A stretch of 5,281 nucleotides of DNA from positions 1 through 5,281 of the forward strand of contig JALEUF010000143.1 in assembly GCA_022781015.1 (NCBI GenBank), given 5' to 3'. The translations under genes were made by a program, and so were the position numbers. Positions 1 to 5,281 of the stretch are shown here, one piece after another (the stretch's first letter is position 1; the number at the start of each line of letters is the position of its first letter). The DNA is from Caryophanales bacterium. Lineage in GTDB: Bacteria > Bacillota_I > Bacilli_A > RFN20 > CAG-826. The notes below the pieces were generated by a model that was not told the origin of the DNA, did no database searches, and saw only the letters and a list, made by a program, of their open reading frames with translations.

Positions 1-1982
1 TAATAGAACCAATAGTAAGTCTTACCAGTACCAGCATCGGCAGTTTCATAAATTGCTTTTGGGGTTTCAGATAATTTGATATCTTCATTTGGATTAGATA
101 CATATTCGATCAAAGTCTTGTCATCAATCTTGATGGAATCAAGTAAATATGAATCTCCGGTAGCGTCTTTTCCAAATAGGTGGGCTACGTCAGATAGACT
201 AGAAACAGTAATATATTCGCTCTTTTCGCTTCTTACATCAATTCTAAGGACGGTTTGGCTTTGCTTATAGGCAGCATCATTATAGACATCGCCATTCTTA
301 ACGCCAAATCCTATCATAGTTCCAATGCCAGCTAAGACAAATAAGCTAGTAACGATTCCTACCCAAAGCTTTCCTTTGGAGAAATCCTTATCTTGATATG
401 GACCGAAATAGGTTTGTTTTTCTTCTTTTACTAAATCAGGGATCTTCTCACCATTGATATTAAGTTGTTTTACAAAGCTAGATTGCATTGAATTATCAGT
501 GCATAATAGCCAGCCTGCTAATCTTAAGAAGACTAGGTTAACTAAGGTAGCGATTAATCCACCACCAACTAGCATAACTCCAAACTTGGAAGCCAAATCA
601 CCGGCGAATAGATATACAAATGTACCTAATATAATAGAGACAACGCCAGCATCAATAACAGGAAGTACTGATTTTTTAGCAGCTTCTTGGCTCGCTTTCT
701 TTAATGTTCTTCCTTTATATATTTCATCTTTTAATCTAGAAGAGTATATAAGGGCACCAAATAAGGCAACTAAACCAGTAGCCATAATTCCTAATAAGGC
801 GGCAATATTGAATTGGCTACCAAAGGCAACGAACAATCCAAATGCCCCAAAGCTAGATAAAGCAATGGAAGTAATCTCAGCCAAAGCGAAGATTCTATCG
901 AATAACACCAACAAGATGCAAAGGAAGACGAAGACAATTATAGTAGAAATAAGAGTCTTGCTTAAGGCTGGAGAGATAGCATAATCACCAACGCTAATTA
1001 AATTTTCTACAGTCGCATTGGCTTTTTCAGAATAGGTAAATGTAAGCCTATAATCGCCTAAATTAGAGGCATTGAACATATTGCGGAGGAAGACAGCAGC
1101 TTCATAGGCTTCTTTTGTCTTGCTCGGATTATAATTTCCATCGCTAGAAATTGCTTCGCTAGTTGGAATCAATTGTAGATATGGAGTTTCCTTATCGGTA
1201 TCGCTAGATTGATACCAGACGGCATTATCATTAGTCGTGGCTTCAACTGTTAGGATTCTATTTTTGACATTAACATCCTTATCGGCTTTGTCATAGGTAT
1301 CGTCTTCTTTTCTATTGGCCCAGACAACTAATAAGGTATTTTGGGCTGCACTAGTCTCGTTTCCACTAGAATCGGTTTCGGCAGCTTTTGTATTGTCATT
1401 GCAATATTTTAGTAAGTTAGTGAAGGCTTCTTTATAATCATCGCCAGTTTTTAGCGGGACAACTACTACTGGGACTTTATAAGAACCCATGTCGATATTT
1501 TCGATAGTCGCTGTTTGATTGTCGATTATGGTCTTCAATAAGTCAGAGTCAGTATAACCATCATGAGTTGTATCAGAAGCGTCTAATTCATAATCACCAC
1601 CAGAGAAGGAAAGATATTGCTCAAGGTAGGAATATTGGGTTTCCGAATTTGAAGTTGTACGAAGCGAAACGGCAATCGTATCATAGCCTTGTACCTTGAC
1701 TTCATATTCGCTCATTCCCCAATTATCAAGCCTAGCCTTGACTGTATTTGCCAAATCATTGATTACTGGTTGCCCGGAAGCATTGATGTCTTCGGCAGCC
1801 AAGAAATCTTGGTAATTGCCATTAACGCTATTTTCTTCATAATGGCTAGCCTTGAAATAAAGCGTTTTGCCATCTGCGTATGCTAAATCGCTATTCATCG
1901 TTTTCATTAATGGGGAAACGGAAGCTCCGATTCCGATTAATAGAGTCGCACACATGGCAATGTAAGATATATATCTACGCAT
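1..1982 (-). CDS. secDF: Divergent SecD-SecF fusion (protein translocase SecDF, variant-like), 3' end cut by window edge
   Basis: This frame is open for 660 codons from ATG at 1982 to the left edge; the last two bases read TA, so the next codon is Tyr or stop. SecDF is a membrane partner of SecYEG that helps pull exported proteins across the membrane. Seen in the sequence: TM1 at about residues 4-25, then a large extracytoplasmic domain to about 340, including EVKVQGYDTIAVSLRT (94-109), which resembles the SecD P1 region. Five closely packed TM segments follow (about 342-361, 364-388, 391-413, 438-460, 466-491), with KGRTLKKA and VIDAG matching the SecD loop and TM5. After a charged cytoplasmic linker (about 495-537), a new TM (538-560) and a second extracytoplasmic domain begin, which is SecF-like. 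The usual SecD Gly-Leu-Asp-Leu-x-Gly-Gly and Val-Asp-Ala-Asn motifs are not present. Mollicutes are known to carry divergent SecDF variants. The start is fixed by a strong ribosome site 5 nt upstream. It is preceded by ruvB, with its own likely promoters. Family is fairly sure from topology and position; full proton-driven activity is doubtful. Confidence 0.8.
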   Translation of the reverse strand, partial: MRRYISYIAMCATLLIGIGASVSPLMKTMNSDLAYADGKTLYFKASHYEENSVNGNYQDFLAAEDINASGQPVINDLANTVKARLDNWGMSEYEVKVQGYDTIAVSLRTTSNSETQYSYLEQYLSFSGGDYELDASDTTHDGYTDSDLLKTIIDNQTATIENIDMGSYKVPVVVVPLKTGDDYKEAFTNLLKYCNDNTKAAETDSSGNETSAAQNTLLVVWANRKEDDTYDKADKDVNVKNRILTVEATTNDNAVWYQSSDTDKETPYLQLIPTSEAISSDGNYNPSKTKEAYEAAVFLRNMFNASNLGDYRLTFTYSEKANATVENLISVGDYAISPALSKTLISTIIVFVFLCILLVLFDRIFALAEITSIALSSFGAFGLFVAFGSQFNIAALLGIMATGLVALFGALIYSSRLKDEIYKGRTLKKASQEAAKKSVLPVIDAGVVSIILGTFVYLFAGDLASKFGVMLVGGGLIATLVNLVFLRLAGWLLCTDNSMQSSFVKQLNINGEKIPDLVKEEKQTYFGPYQDKDFSKGKLWVGIVTSLFVLAGIGTMIGFGVKNGDVYNDAAYKQSQTVLRIDVRSEKSEYITVSSLSDVAHLFGKDATGDSYLLDSIKIDDKTLIEYVSNPNEDIKLSETPKAIYETADAGTGKTYYWFY

Positions 1983-1987
1983 ATTTT

Positions 1988-1992
1988 CTCCT
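1988..1992 (-). promoter_or_regulatory. Ribosome binding site of secDF
   Basis: AGGAG lies 5 nt before the ATG at 1982, within AGAGGAGAAAAT. It is the strongest Shine-Dalgarno match in the window and fixes the secDF start. Confidence 0.8.
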
Positions 1993-2014
1993 CTTGTTTT
2001 ACTCTAGTCTTCAC

Positions 2015-2043
2015 TGAATTATAAATAATTCATCAATAATTCA
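2015..2043. repeat. Triplicated 9-bp element (operator-like) at the secDF promoter
   Basis: On the minus strand TGAATTATT occurs at 2043-2035 and again at 2032-2024, with starts 11 bp apart, about one helical turn. A third copy in inverted orientation (TGAATTATA on the plus strand, 2015-2023, 8 of 9 identical) completes an 8-bp perfect dyad at 2015-2032 with a 2-bp centre. The set overlaps the TATAAT at 2018-2023. This looks like a binding site for a repressor or activator of secDF, but the sequence is very AT-rich, so chance is possible. Confidence 0.4.
2018..2023 (-). promoter_or_regulatory. Candidate -10 box nearest secDF
   Basis: A perfect TATAAT predicts transcription starting near 2011, giving a leader of about 29 nt before secDF. 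The hexamer at 17-nt spacing is CAGTGA, a poor -35, and there is no TG extension. If used, it probably needs an activator. It sits inside the dyad and direct repeats at 2015-2043, so a protein bound there would affect it directly. Confidence 0.4.
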
Positions 2044-2052
2044 CTGTGCCGT

Positions 2053-2082
2053 ATTAAAGAATACTCTTTAGTGGAATTTCAA
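2053..2082 (-). promoter_or_regulatory. Candidate sigma-A type promoter for secDF (distal)
   Basis: TTGAAA at 2082-2077 (5 of 6 to the -35 consensus) and TTTAAT at 2058-2053 (5 of 6 to the -10 consensus) are separated by 18 nt. The predicted start is near 2046, giving a leader of about 63 nt that contains the repeated TGAATTATT elements. This is the best two-box promoter between ruvB and secDF and suggests secDF can be transcribed separately from ruvAB. Confidence 0.5.
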
Positions 2083-2122
2083 GCAATAAAATATATTCCA
2101 AAACCTTAAAAAAGAGTATTCT
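2058..2122. repeat. Nested inverted repeat across the ruvB 3' end
   Basis: A perfect 12-bp inverted repeat pairs 2111-2122 (the last ruvB codons) with 2058-2069. Nested inside it, 2095-2100 pairs with 2072-2077 over 6 bp. The 3' arm can instead fold on itself as a 6-bp hairpin (TAAAGA/TCTTTA, 2055-2070). In ruvB mRNA this would give a structured 3' end, but no run of U follows, so it is not a normal intrinsic terminator. It also overlaps the distal secDF promoter. It may protect the ruvAB message or reduce readthrough. Confidence 0.4.
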
Positions 2123-3119
2123 GATGGGCTAATTTAAGGTGGGCATAGGCTTTTTCGGTGGCAACACGCCCTCTTGGAGTCCTATTTATTAATCCACTTA
2201 ATAACAAATATGGTTCATAAACATCTTCTAGATTGGTCAATTCTTCCCCAATTGAAGTTGCTATTGCCTCTAATCCAACAGGTCCACCATGGAAGCGTTT
2301 GATAATCGTATTTAGGTAACGGATATCAACTTCATCTAGACCAAGTGAATCTATTTTCAAGGCATCAAGGGCCTCATTAGTTAATTCTAGATTAATTTCA
2401 TCTAGTCCCTTGAAATTAGCAAAGTCACGAACACGTTTGAATAACCTATTGGCAATTCTAGGGGTTCCCCTGCTTCTAGTCGCTATTAATTTAGCGGCTT
2501 TATCATCGATTGGAGTTGCTAGTACTAACGATGTCCTCTTTATTATTTGCTCTAGTTCTTCTTCATTATAGAAATCTATCTTCATGGAAATCCCAAACCT
2601 AGCCCTTAATGGAGATGATAAATCCCCAGCCCTAGTGGTCGCACCTACTAAGGTAAATGGAGGAAGAGGCATATTTAATACATGGCTAGATCCATTTTGG
2701 TTAACTAATATCGAAAGATTAAAATCTTCCATCGCCCCATAAAGGACTTCTTCAACTGCCCTGGATAATCTATGTATTTCATCAATAAATAAGATATCAC
2801 CGGGCTCAATCTCGCTTAAAATGGCAGCTAAATCGCCTGGCCGCTCGATGCTAGGTCCATTGATTAGCTTAATATTGCCACCCATTTCATTAGCAATGAC
2901 ATAGGCCATTGTAGTTTTCCCAAGTCCTGGAGGGCCATAAAGAAGAACATGGTCAAGGCTTTCTTTCCTTTTCTTAGCCGCACCCATGAAGACTTTCAGG
3001 TTATCTTTCATCTCGGTTTGGCCAATATATTCCTTTAAGGTCTTTGGACGTAAGGAAAGCTCGCTAGTGATGTCTTCTTCTTCTTTTCTAGCATCTAGCA
3101 ATCTACTTGAATCTTTCAT
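2106..3119 (-). CDS. ruvB: Holliday junction branch migration ATPase RuvB
   Basis: RuvB is the hexameric AAA+ motor that, with RuvA, drives branch migration of Holliday junctions during cytoplasmic recombination and repair. The 337-residue product has the usual family length. Visible motifs are Walker A GPPGLGKTT (62-70), Walker B with DEIH (113-116), sensor 1 in GATTRAGDLS (159-168), the arginine-finger segment SPLRARFG (169-176), and sensor 2 in RGTPRIANRL (217-226). The C-terminal winged-helix DNA-binding domain shows GGPVGL (278-283), EPYL (302-305) and RTPRGR (313-318). Nothing catalytic appears missing. The ATG overlaps the ruvA TGA as ATGA, and an AAGGA sits 8 nt upstream inside ruvA, so the two genes are translated together. 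No ruvC is visible; Firmicutes generally use RecU as resolvase instead. The last codons form one arm of a 12-bp inverted repeat with downstream DNA. Confidence 0.98.
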   Translation of the reverse strand: MKDSSRLLDARKEEEDITSELSLRPKTLKEYIGQTEMKDNLKVFMGAAKKRKESLDHVLLYGPPGLGKTTMAYVIANEMGGNIKLINGPSIERPGDLAAILSEIEPGDILFIDEIHRLSRAVEEVLYGAMEDFNLSILVNQNGSSHVLNMPLPPFTLVGATTRAGDLSSPLRARFGISMKIDFYNEEELEQIIKRTSLVLATPIDDKAAKLIATRSRGTPRIANRLFKRVRDFANFKGLDEINLELTNEALDALKIDSLGLDEVDIRYLNTIIKRFHGGPVGLEAIATSIGEELTNLEDVYEPYLLLSGLINRTPRGRVATEKAYAHLKLAHQNTLF

Positions 3120-3670
3120 TTACGTAATCCTTTTAATGCCTGACGAAGTGCTTCTTCATCGCTAAGCCCTTTTGGAAGTTTAGCAATAATCGAATCTATT
3201 TCCTTACTCTTAAATCCTAATGAGGTAAGCGCACCCCTAACTTCAGCATAGGCATTAGGTGCTTTTTCTTTCGCGTTATCGATTAATTTGCCCTTCAAAT
3301 CAAGGATAATCTGGCTCGCGGCTTTTGGACCAATCCCAGGCAATTTCTTCAAGTAGCCGACATCATTGCTAGAAATAGCCAAAAACAAATCATTTGGATT
3401 AGTTTTAGACAAGGCTGAAATTGCCGTTTTAGGACCAATTCCTTTCACTTCAATCAAAGAAGAGAAGGCCTCCTTTTCTAGTTTGGTAAGGAAACCAACT
3501 AAATAATGGTCATCTTGAGTCAATACCTCGTGGGTATATATCTTGCATTCTTTATCCAAAGTAAAATCAGAAATCCTTGATACGAATACTTCATATCCGA
3601 TCCCGTTTACTTCGATAACGACGAATTTTTCTTTAATTTCGCTTATTTTTCCTAGTAGTGAATAGATCAT
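3116..3670 (-). CDS. ruvA: Holliday junction DNA-binding protein RuvA
   Basis: RuvA forms tetramers that hold the four-way junction flat and load RuvB rings. From the ATG at 3670 the product is 184 residues, slightly shorter than the roughly 200 typical of the family. It has an N-terminal OB fold (about 1-62, beginning MIYSLLGKI) with DD at 53-54 in the position of the acidic pin that separates strands. Two helix-hairpin-helix motifs follow, VKGIGPK (75-81) and PGIGPK (111-116). After a flexible linker, a C-terminal RuvB-binding domain (about 140-184) contains ALTSLGF. A TTG at 3706 would add 12 residues but is rejected: family members begin at the MIYS-like position, and the extra residues merely read through another ORF. 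No Shine-Dalgarno precedes 3670. Instead the start overlaps the stop of a 30-codon ORF as ATGA, so translation is probably coupled to it. It overlaps ruvB by 4 nt. Confidence 0.96.
   Translation of the reverse strand: MIYSLLGKISEIKEKFVVIEVNGIGYEVFVSRISDFTLDKECKIYTHEVLTQDDHYLVGFLTKLEKEAFSSLIEVKGIGPKTAISALSKTNPNDLFLAISSNDVGYLKKLPGIGPKAASQIILDLKGKLIDNAKEKAPNAYAEVRGALTSLGFKSKEIDSIIAKLPKGLSDEEALRQALKGLRK
3128..3132 (-). promoter_or_regulatory. Ribosome binding site of ruvB, inside ruvA
   Basis: AAGGA lies 8 nt before the ruvB ATG, within the last codons of ruvA. It supports the chosen start and lets ruvB be translated by new ribosomes as well as by termination-reinitiation at the ATGA overlap. 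Confidence 0.65.
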
Positions 3671-3759
3671 AGATTCAATAAATAAAGTAAGACAATGGCA
3701 AAACAAATCAAAGTAGATATTAATGGAATCAGTGTTTTGCCTAAGTCAAATTTTCCCAT
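3667..3759 (-). CDS. Small single-pass membrane peptide (30 aa) translationally coupled to ruvA
   Basis: I do not recognise this ORF. It begins MGKFDLGKT, with two Lys near the N-terminus, followed by about 21 almost entirely hydrophobic residues (from LIPLIST to YLLNL) that would form one membrane helix. An in-frame TAA lies just upstream, so ATG at 3759 is the only good start. Its TGA (3669-3667) overlaps the ruvA ATG (3670-3668) as ATGA, the same arrangement as ruvA-ruvB. ruvA has no ribosome site of its own, which argues that this ORF is really translated. It has no Shine-Dalgarno either; the extended -10 at 3766-3774 places the predicted transcription start on the A of its ATG, consistent with leaderless translation. 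It could be a functional membrane miniprotein, a leader whose translation sets ruvA expression, or a chance ORF in AT-rich DNA. Confidence 0.5.
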   Translation of the reverse strand: MGKFDLGKTLIPLISTLICFAIVLLYLLNL

Positions 3760-3765
3760 AAGGCA

Positions 3766-3774
3766 ATTATAACA
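3766..3774 (-). promoter_or_regulatory. Extended -10 promoter for the small ORF and ruvAB
   Basis: TGTTATAAT contains a perfect TATAAT (3771-3766) with a correctly placed TG one base upstream, the extended -10 form that can work without a -35. The hexamer at 17 nt (ACACTA) is a poor -35. Counting 12 bases from the start of the hexamer puts +1 at 3759, the first base of an ATG. The site lies in the 34-nt gap after obg, where I see no terminator hairpin, so readthrough from obg is also likely. Confidence 0.6.
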
Positions 3775-3793
3775 TTATTAAAGCAAACTAGTG

Positions 3794-5068
3794 TTATTCA
3801 GAATACTCAAATTCAAAATCACCTATTCTAACTGTATCGCCTTCAACTGCACCTTTTTCTTTTAAGGCGGCATCTATTCCTATTTTAGTTAGATAGGAAA
3901 GGAGTTTTGCAACACCTTGGTCAGTAGAAAGGTTAATCAAATTATATTGGCTAAGTACCTTCTCGCCTTCAATGACAAATAGATGAGCACTTGGGCGCTT
4001 GATGATGAACGGTTCTTCCTCTTCTTTAGCAACATATAGCTTGAATTCAGGATTTTCTTCTTTCTTAAATAATGGGAATTCAGGGGTATTCTGGATAGTT
4101 TCATATATCTTTTGGATTAATGGGTTTACCCCATCATGAGTCAAAGAAGACAATGGATAAGAAGCAAAGCCTAGTTTCTTGTCGAATATAGCCTTTCTTT
4201 CACTTGCCCCATCCATATCCATCTTGGTGGCTACTACAATTTGGGGACGGCTTTCTAAAGAAGCCCCATAATCTTTTAGTTCTTCATTAATCTTGCAGTA
4301 ATCATCATAAGGATCCCTTTCCCCAGACATCGAGACCATATGAACTAAAACTCTGCATCTTTCGATATGGCGAAGGAATGAAAAACCTAATCCTTTTCCT
4401 TTTGAAGCACCTTCGATTAATCCTGGCATATCCGCTAAGATAAATTGGTTTTCTTTATCAGGAAGAGTAACTACGCCTAGATTTGGGGTTAAGGTAGTAA
4501 AAGGATAATCGGCTGTAGGAACATTAGCCTTGCTAACGACATTTAAGAAAGTTGATTTACCTACGGAAGGGAATCCAACTAAGCCGGCATCCGCTAATAA
4601 TTTTAATTCTAGGACAATGCGTTTTGTTTCGCCTGGATGCCCATTTTCGGCAACCCTAGGGACTCTAAGCCTACTGGTTTTAAAAGAGGCATTACCCCTG
4701 CCACCTTTTCCTCCTTTGGCTGCTAAAACTTTATCGCCATCATGGCTTAAATCAGCTAGAGGAACCATGCCATCTTCTAGATAAACGATTGTACCGACAG
4801 GAACTTCGCAATAAATATCAGGCATAGATAATCCATATCTATTCTTTTTATCGCCTTTTTCGCCATCTTTAGCAATAATGGCCTTGCCATGTCTATATGC
4901 TAAAAGGGTATTTATATTCTTTTTGGCAACGAAATAAATGGATCCACCATTCCCTCCATTCCCTCCATCAGGACCACCTTTTGGAAGGTTTTTTTCTCTT
5001 AGGAACGAAATCGCTCCATTCCCGCCATTACCTGATCTAACTTCAACAACTGCTCTATCTATTAACAT
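3794..5068 (-). CDS. obg: Obg family GTPase (ribosome assembly)
   Basis: Obg/CgtA is an essential GTPase that binds the large ribosomal subunit during assembly and is linked to stress and ppGpp signalling. The product is 424 residues, matching Firmicute Obg proteins. Residues 1 to about 158 are the glycine-rich Obg domain, including GGPDGGNGGNGGS (31-43) and KGGKGGRGNASF (118-129). The G domain follows, with P-loop GFPSVGKST (165-173), switch I TT (191-192) and G3 DMPG (213-216). G4 is TKMD (281-284) in place of the usual NKxD, and G5 is SSLT (307-310). From about 345 to the end is the C-terminal OCT domain found in Firmicute Obg. The start is supported by AAGGA 6 nt upstream and by MLIDRA, a normal Obg N-terminus. 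It overlaps the upstream glycosyltransferase gene by 7 nt and so is probably cotranscribed with it. The Asn-to-Thr change in G4 is the only oddity; other GTPases use TKxD, so activity is expected. Confidence 0.97.
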   Translation of the reverse strand: MLIDRAVVEVRSGNGGNGAISFLREKNLPKGGPDGGNGGNGGSIYFVAKKNINTLLAYRHGKAIIAKDGEKGDKKNRYGLSMPDIYCEVPVGTIVYLEDGMVPLADLSHDGDKVLAAKGGKGGRGNASFKTSRLRVPRVAENGHPGETKRIVLELKLLADAGLVGFPSVGKSTFLNVVSKANVPTADYPFTTLTPNLGVVTLPDKENQFILADMPGLIEGASKGKGLGFSFLRHIERCRVLVHMVSMSGERDPYDDYCKINEELKDYGASLESRPQIVVATKMDMDGASERKAIFDKKLGFASYPLSSLTHDGVNPLIQKIYETIQNTPEFPLFKKEENPEFKLYVAKEEEEPFIIKRPSAHLFVIEGEKVLSQYNLINLSTDQGVAKLLSYLTKIGIDAALKEKGAVEGDTVRIGDFEFEYSE

Positions 5069-5281
5069 AATGATTCCTTGACTCCCTTAGGAAGTATGTA
5101 ATTCTTCTTATTCTTCTTTATTTTACCTAAATCGGATGAAAACTGTTTGCTTGATTTTGCAAATGATATCGATGAATGGGCATCATCATTTATCCAATAT
5201 ACTGGAATTCGCTTAATCCTGAATTTATTTAAGGAAAGGAAATAACAGTATTCAACATCGAAGGCAACCCCATCGATAATC
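5062..5281 (-). CDS. Family 2 glycosyltransferase, C-terminal 72 residues only
   Basis: This open frame enters from the right edge and ends at TAA (5064-5062). Only the last 72 residues are visible. DGVAFDVEYCYF (3-14) followed by KRIPVYWIND (23-32), a Ser pair, and then a basic tail matches the C-terminal part of GT2 enzymes of the dolichyl/undecaprenyl-phosphate sugar synthase type. Such enzymes typically carry a FDxE segment, then a basic residue and an E/K-x-P-V-x-W strand. They transfer a sugar from a nucleotide donor to a lipid phosphate at the cytoplasmic membrane face. No membrane helix follows, and the protein ends in a Lys/Asn-rich tail. The donor and acceptor cannot be told from this fragment. 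The stop overlaps the obg start by 7 nt, so the two are likely in one operon. A different GT2 subfamily is possible. Confidence 0.6.
   Translation of the reverse strand, partial: IIDGVAFDVEYCYFLSLNKFRIKRIPVYWINDDAHSSISFAKSSKQFSSDLGKIKKNKKNYILPKGVKESLC
5075..5079 (-). promoter_or_regulatory. Ribosome binding site of obg, inside the glycosyltransferase gene
   Basis: AAGGA lies 6 nt before the obg ATG, with a second purine-rich stretch, AAGGGAG, just upstream (5088-5082). Both are within the end of the glycosyltransferase reading frame, which supports the start at 5068 and a shared message. Confidence 0.7.

Noticed and set aside
76..270. Plus-strand ORF of 64 codons
   Set aside because: Antisense to the continuous secDF frame, with no ribosome site and no family resemblance.
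454..984. Plus-strand ORF of 176 codons
   Set aside because: It lies antisense inside the TM region of secDF; the product is Asn/Lys/Pro-rich with no recognisable domain or ribosome site, as expected for a shadow of a hydrophobic gene.
1689..1886. Plus-strand ORF of 65 codons
   Set aside because: Antisense to the extracytoplasmic domain of secDF; no supporting signal.
2040..2110. Intrinsic terminator after ruvB
   Set aside because: Hairpins are possible but no U-run follows either stem, so I list the structure only as an inverted repeat.
3671..3706. TTG start at 3706 giving RuvA a 12-residue N-terminal extension
   Set aside because: RuvA proteins start at the MIYSLLGKI-like strand; the extension has no family counterpart, no ribosome site, and overlaps the hydrophobic codons of the small ORF.
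3799..3808. CAGAATACTC at the obg end, an inverted copy of GAGTATTCTG at the ruvB end (2114-2123)
   Set aside because: Both lie in codons at gene ends, only 10 bp are shared, and there is no surrounding structure at obg; chance similarity in AT-rich DNA is the simplest reading.
4530..4784. Plus-strand ORF of 84 codons
   Set aside because: Antisense to the P-loop and glycine-rich part of obg; the Pro/Leu-rich product is a codon shadow.
4948..4976. Short tandem repeat of a CCCTCCATT-like unit
   Set aside because: It encodes the Gly-Gly-Asn repeats of the Obg domain, a conserved protein feature and not a DNA repeat element.

Overview
The window looks like chromosomal DNA from a low-GC member of the Bacilli or a Tenericutes-like lineage, for example an Acholeplasma/RF39/Erysipelotrichales-type organism. 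The exact taxon is inference. It is AT-rich, densely packed, and every gene reads on the minus strand. TGA ends ruvA at exactly the place the family normally ends, and all Trp codons I translated are TGG. The standard bacterial code therefore applies, not the Mycoplasma/Spiroplasma TGA=Trp code.

In transcription order (right to left) the layout is as follows. (1) The 3' end of a family-2 glycosyltransferase runs in from the right edge and overlaps the next gene by 7 nt. (2) A complete obg encodes a ribosome-assembly GTPase. (3) A short gap holds a near-perfect extended -10 promoter. (4) A 30-codon ORF for a single-pass hydrophobic peptide follows, with its stop overlapping the ruvA start as ATGA. 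(5) ruvA and (6) ruvB, the Holliday-junction branch-migration motor, also overlap as ATGA. (7) A 123-nt intergenic region carries a nested inverted repeat, two candidate promoters and a triplicated 9-bp element. (8) A long gene encodes a divergent SecD-SecF fusion and runs off the left edge after 660 codons. The order obg - ruvA - ruvB - secDF is a shortened form of a synteny known in Firmicutes. The queA, tgt and yajC genes that often lie between ruvB and secDF are absent.

Most genes are housekeeping: ribosome biogenesis, recombination and protein export. Two points are less ordinary. The SecDF protein keeps the fold pattern but lacks the transmembrane Asp used for proton coupling in canonical SecD. 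The small membrane-peptide ORF has a predicted transcription start on its own ATG (a leaderless message) and appears to couple translation to ruvA, which has no Shine-Dalgarno sequence of its own. I saw no tRNA, rRNA, CRISPR array or mobile element.
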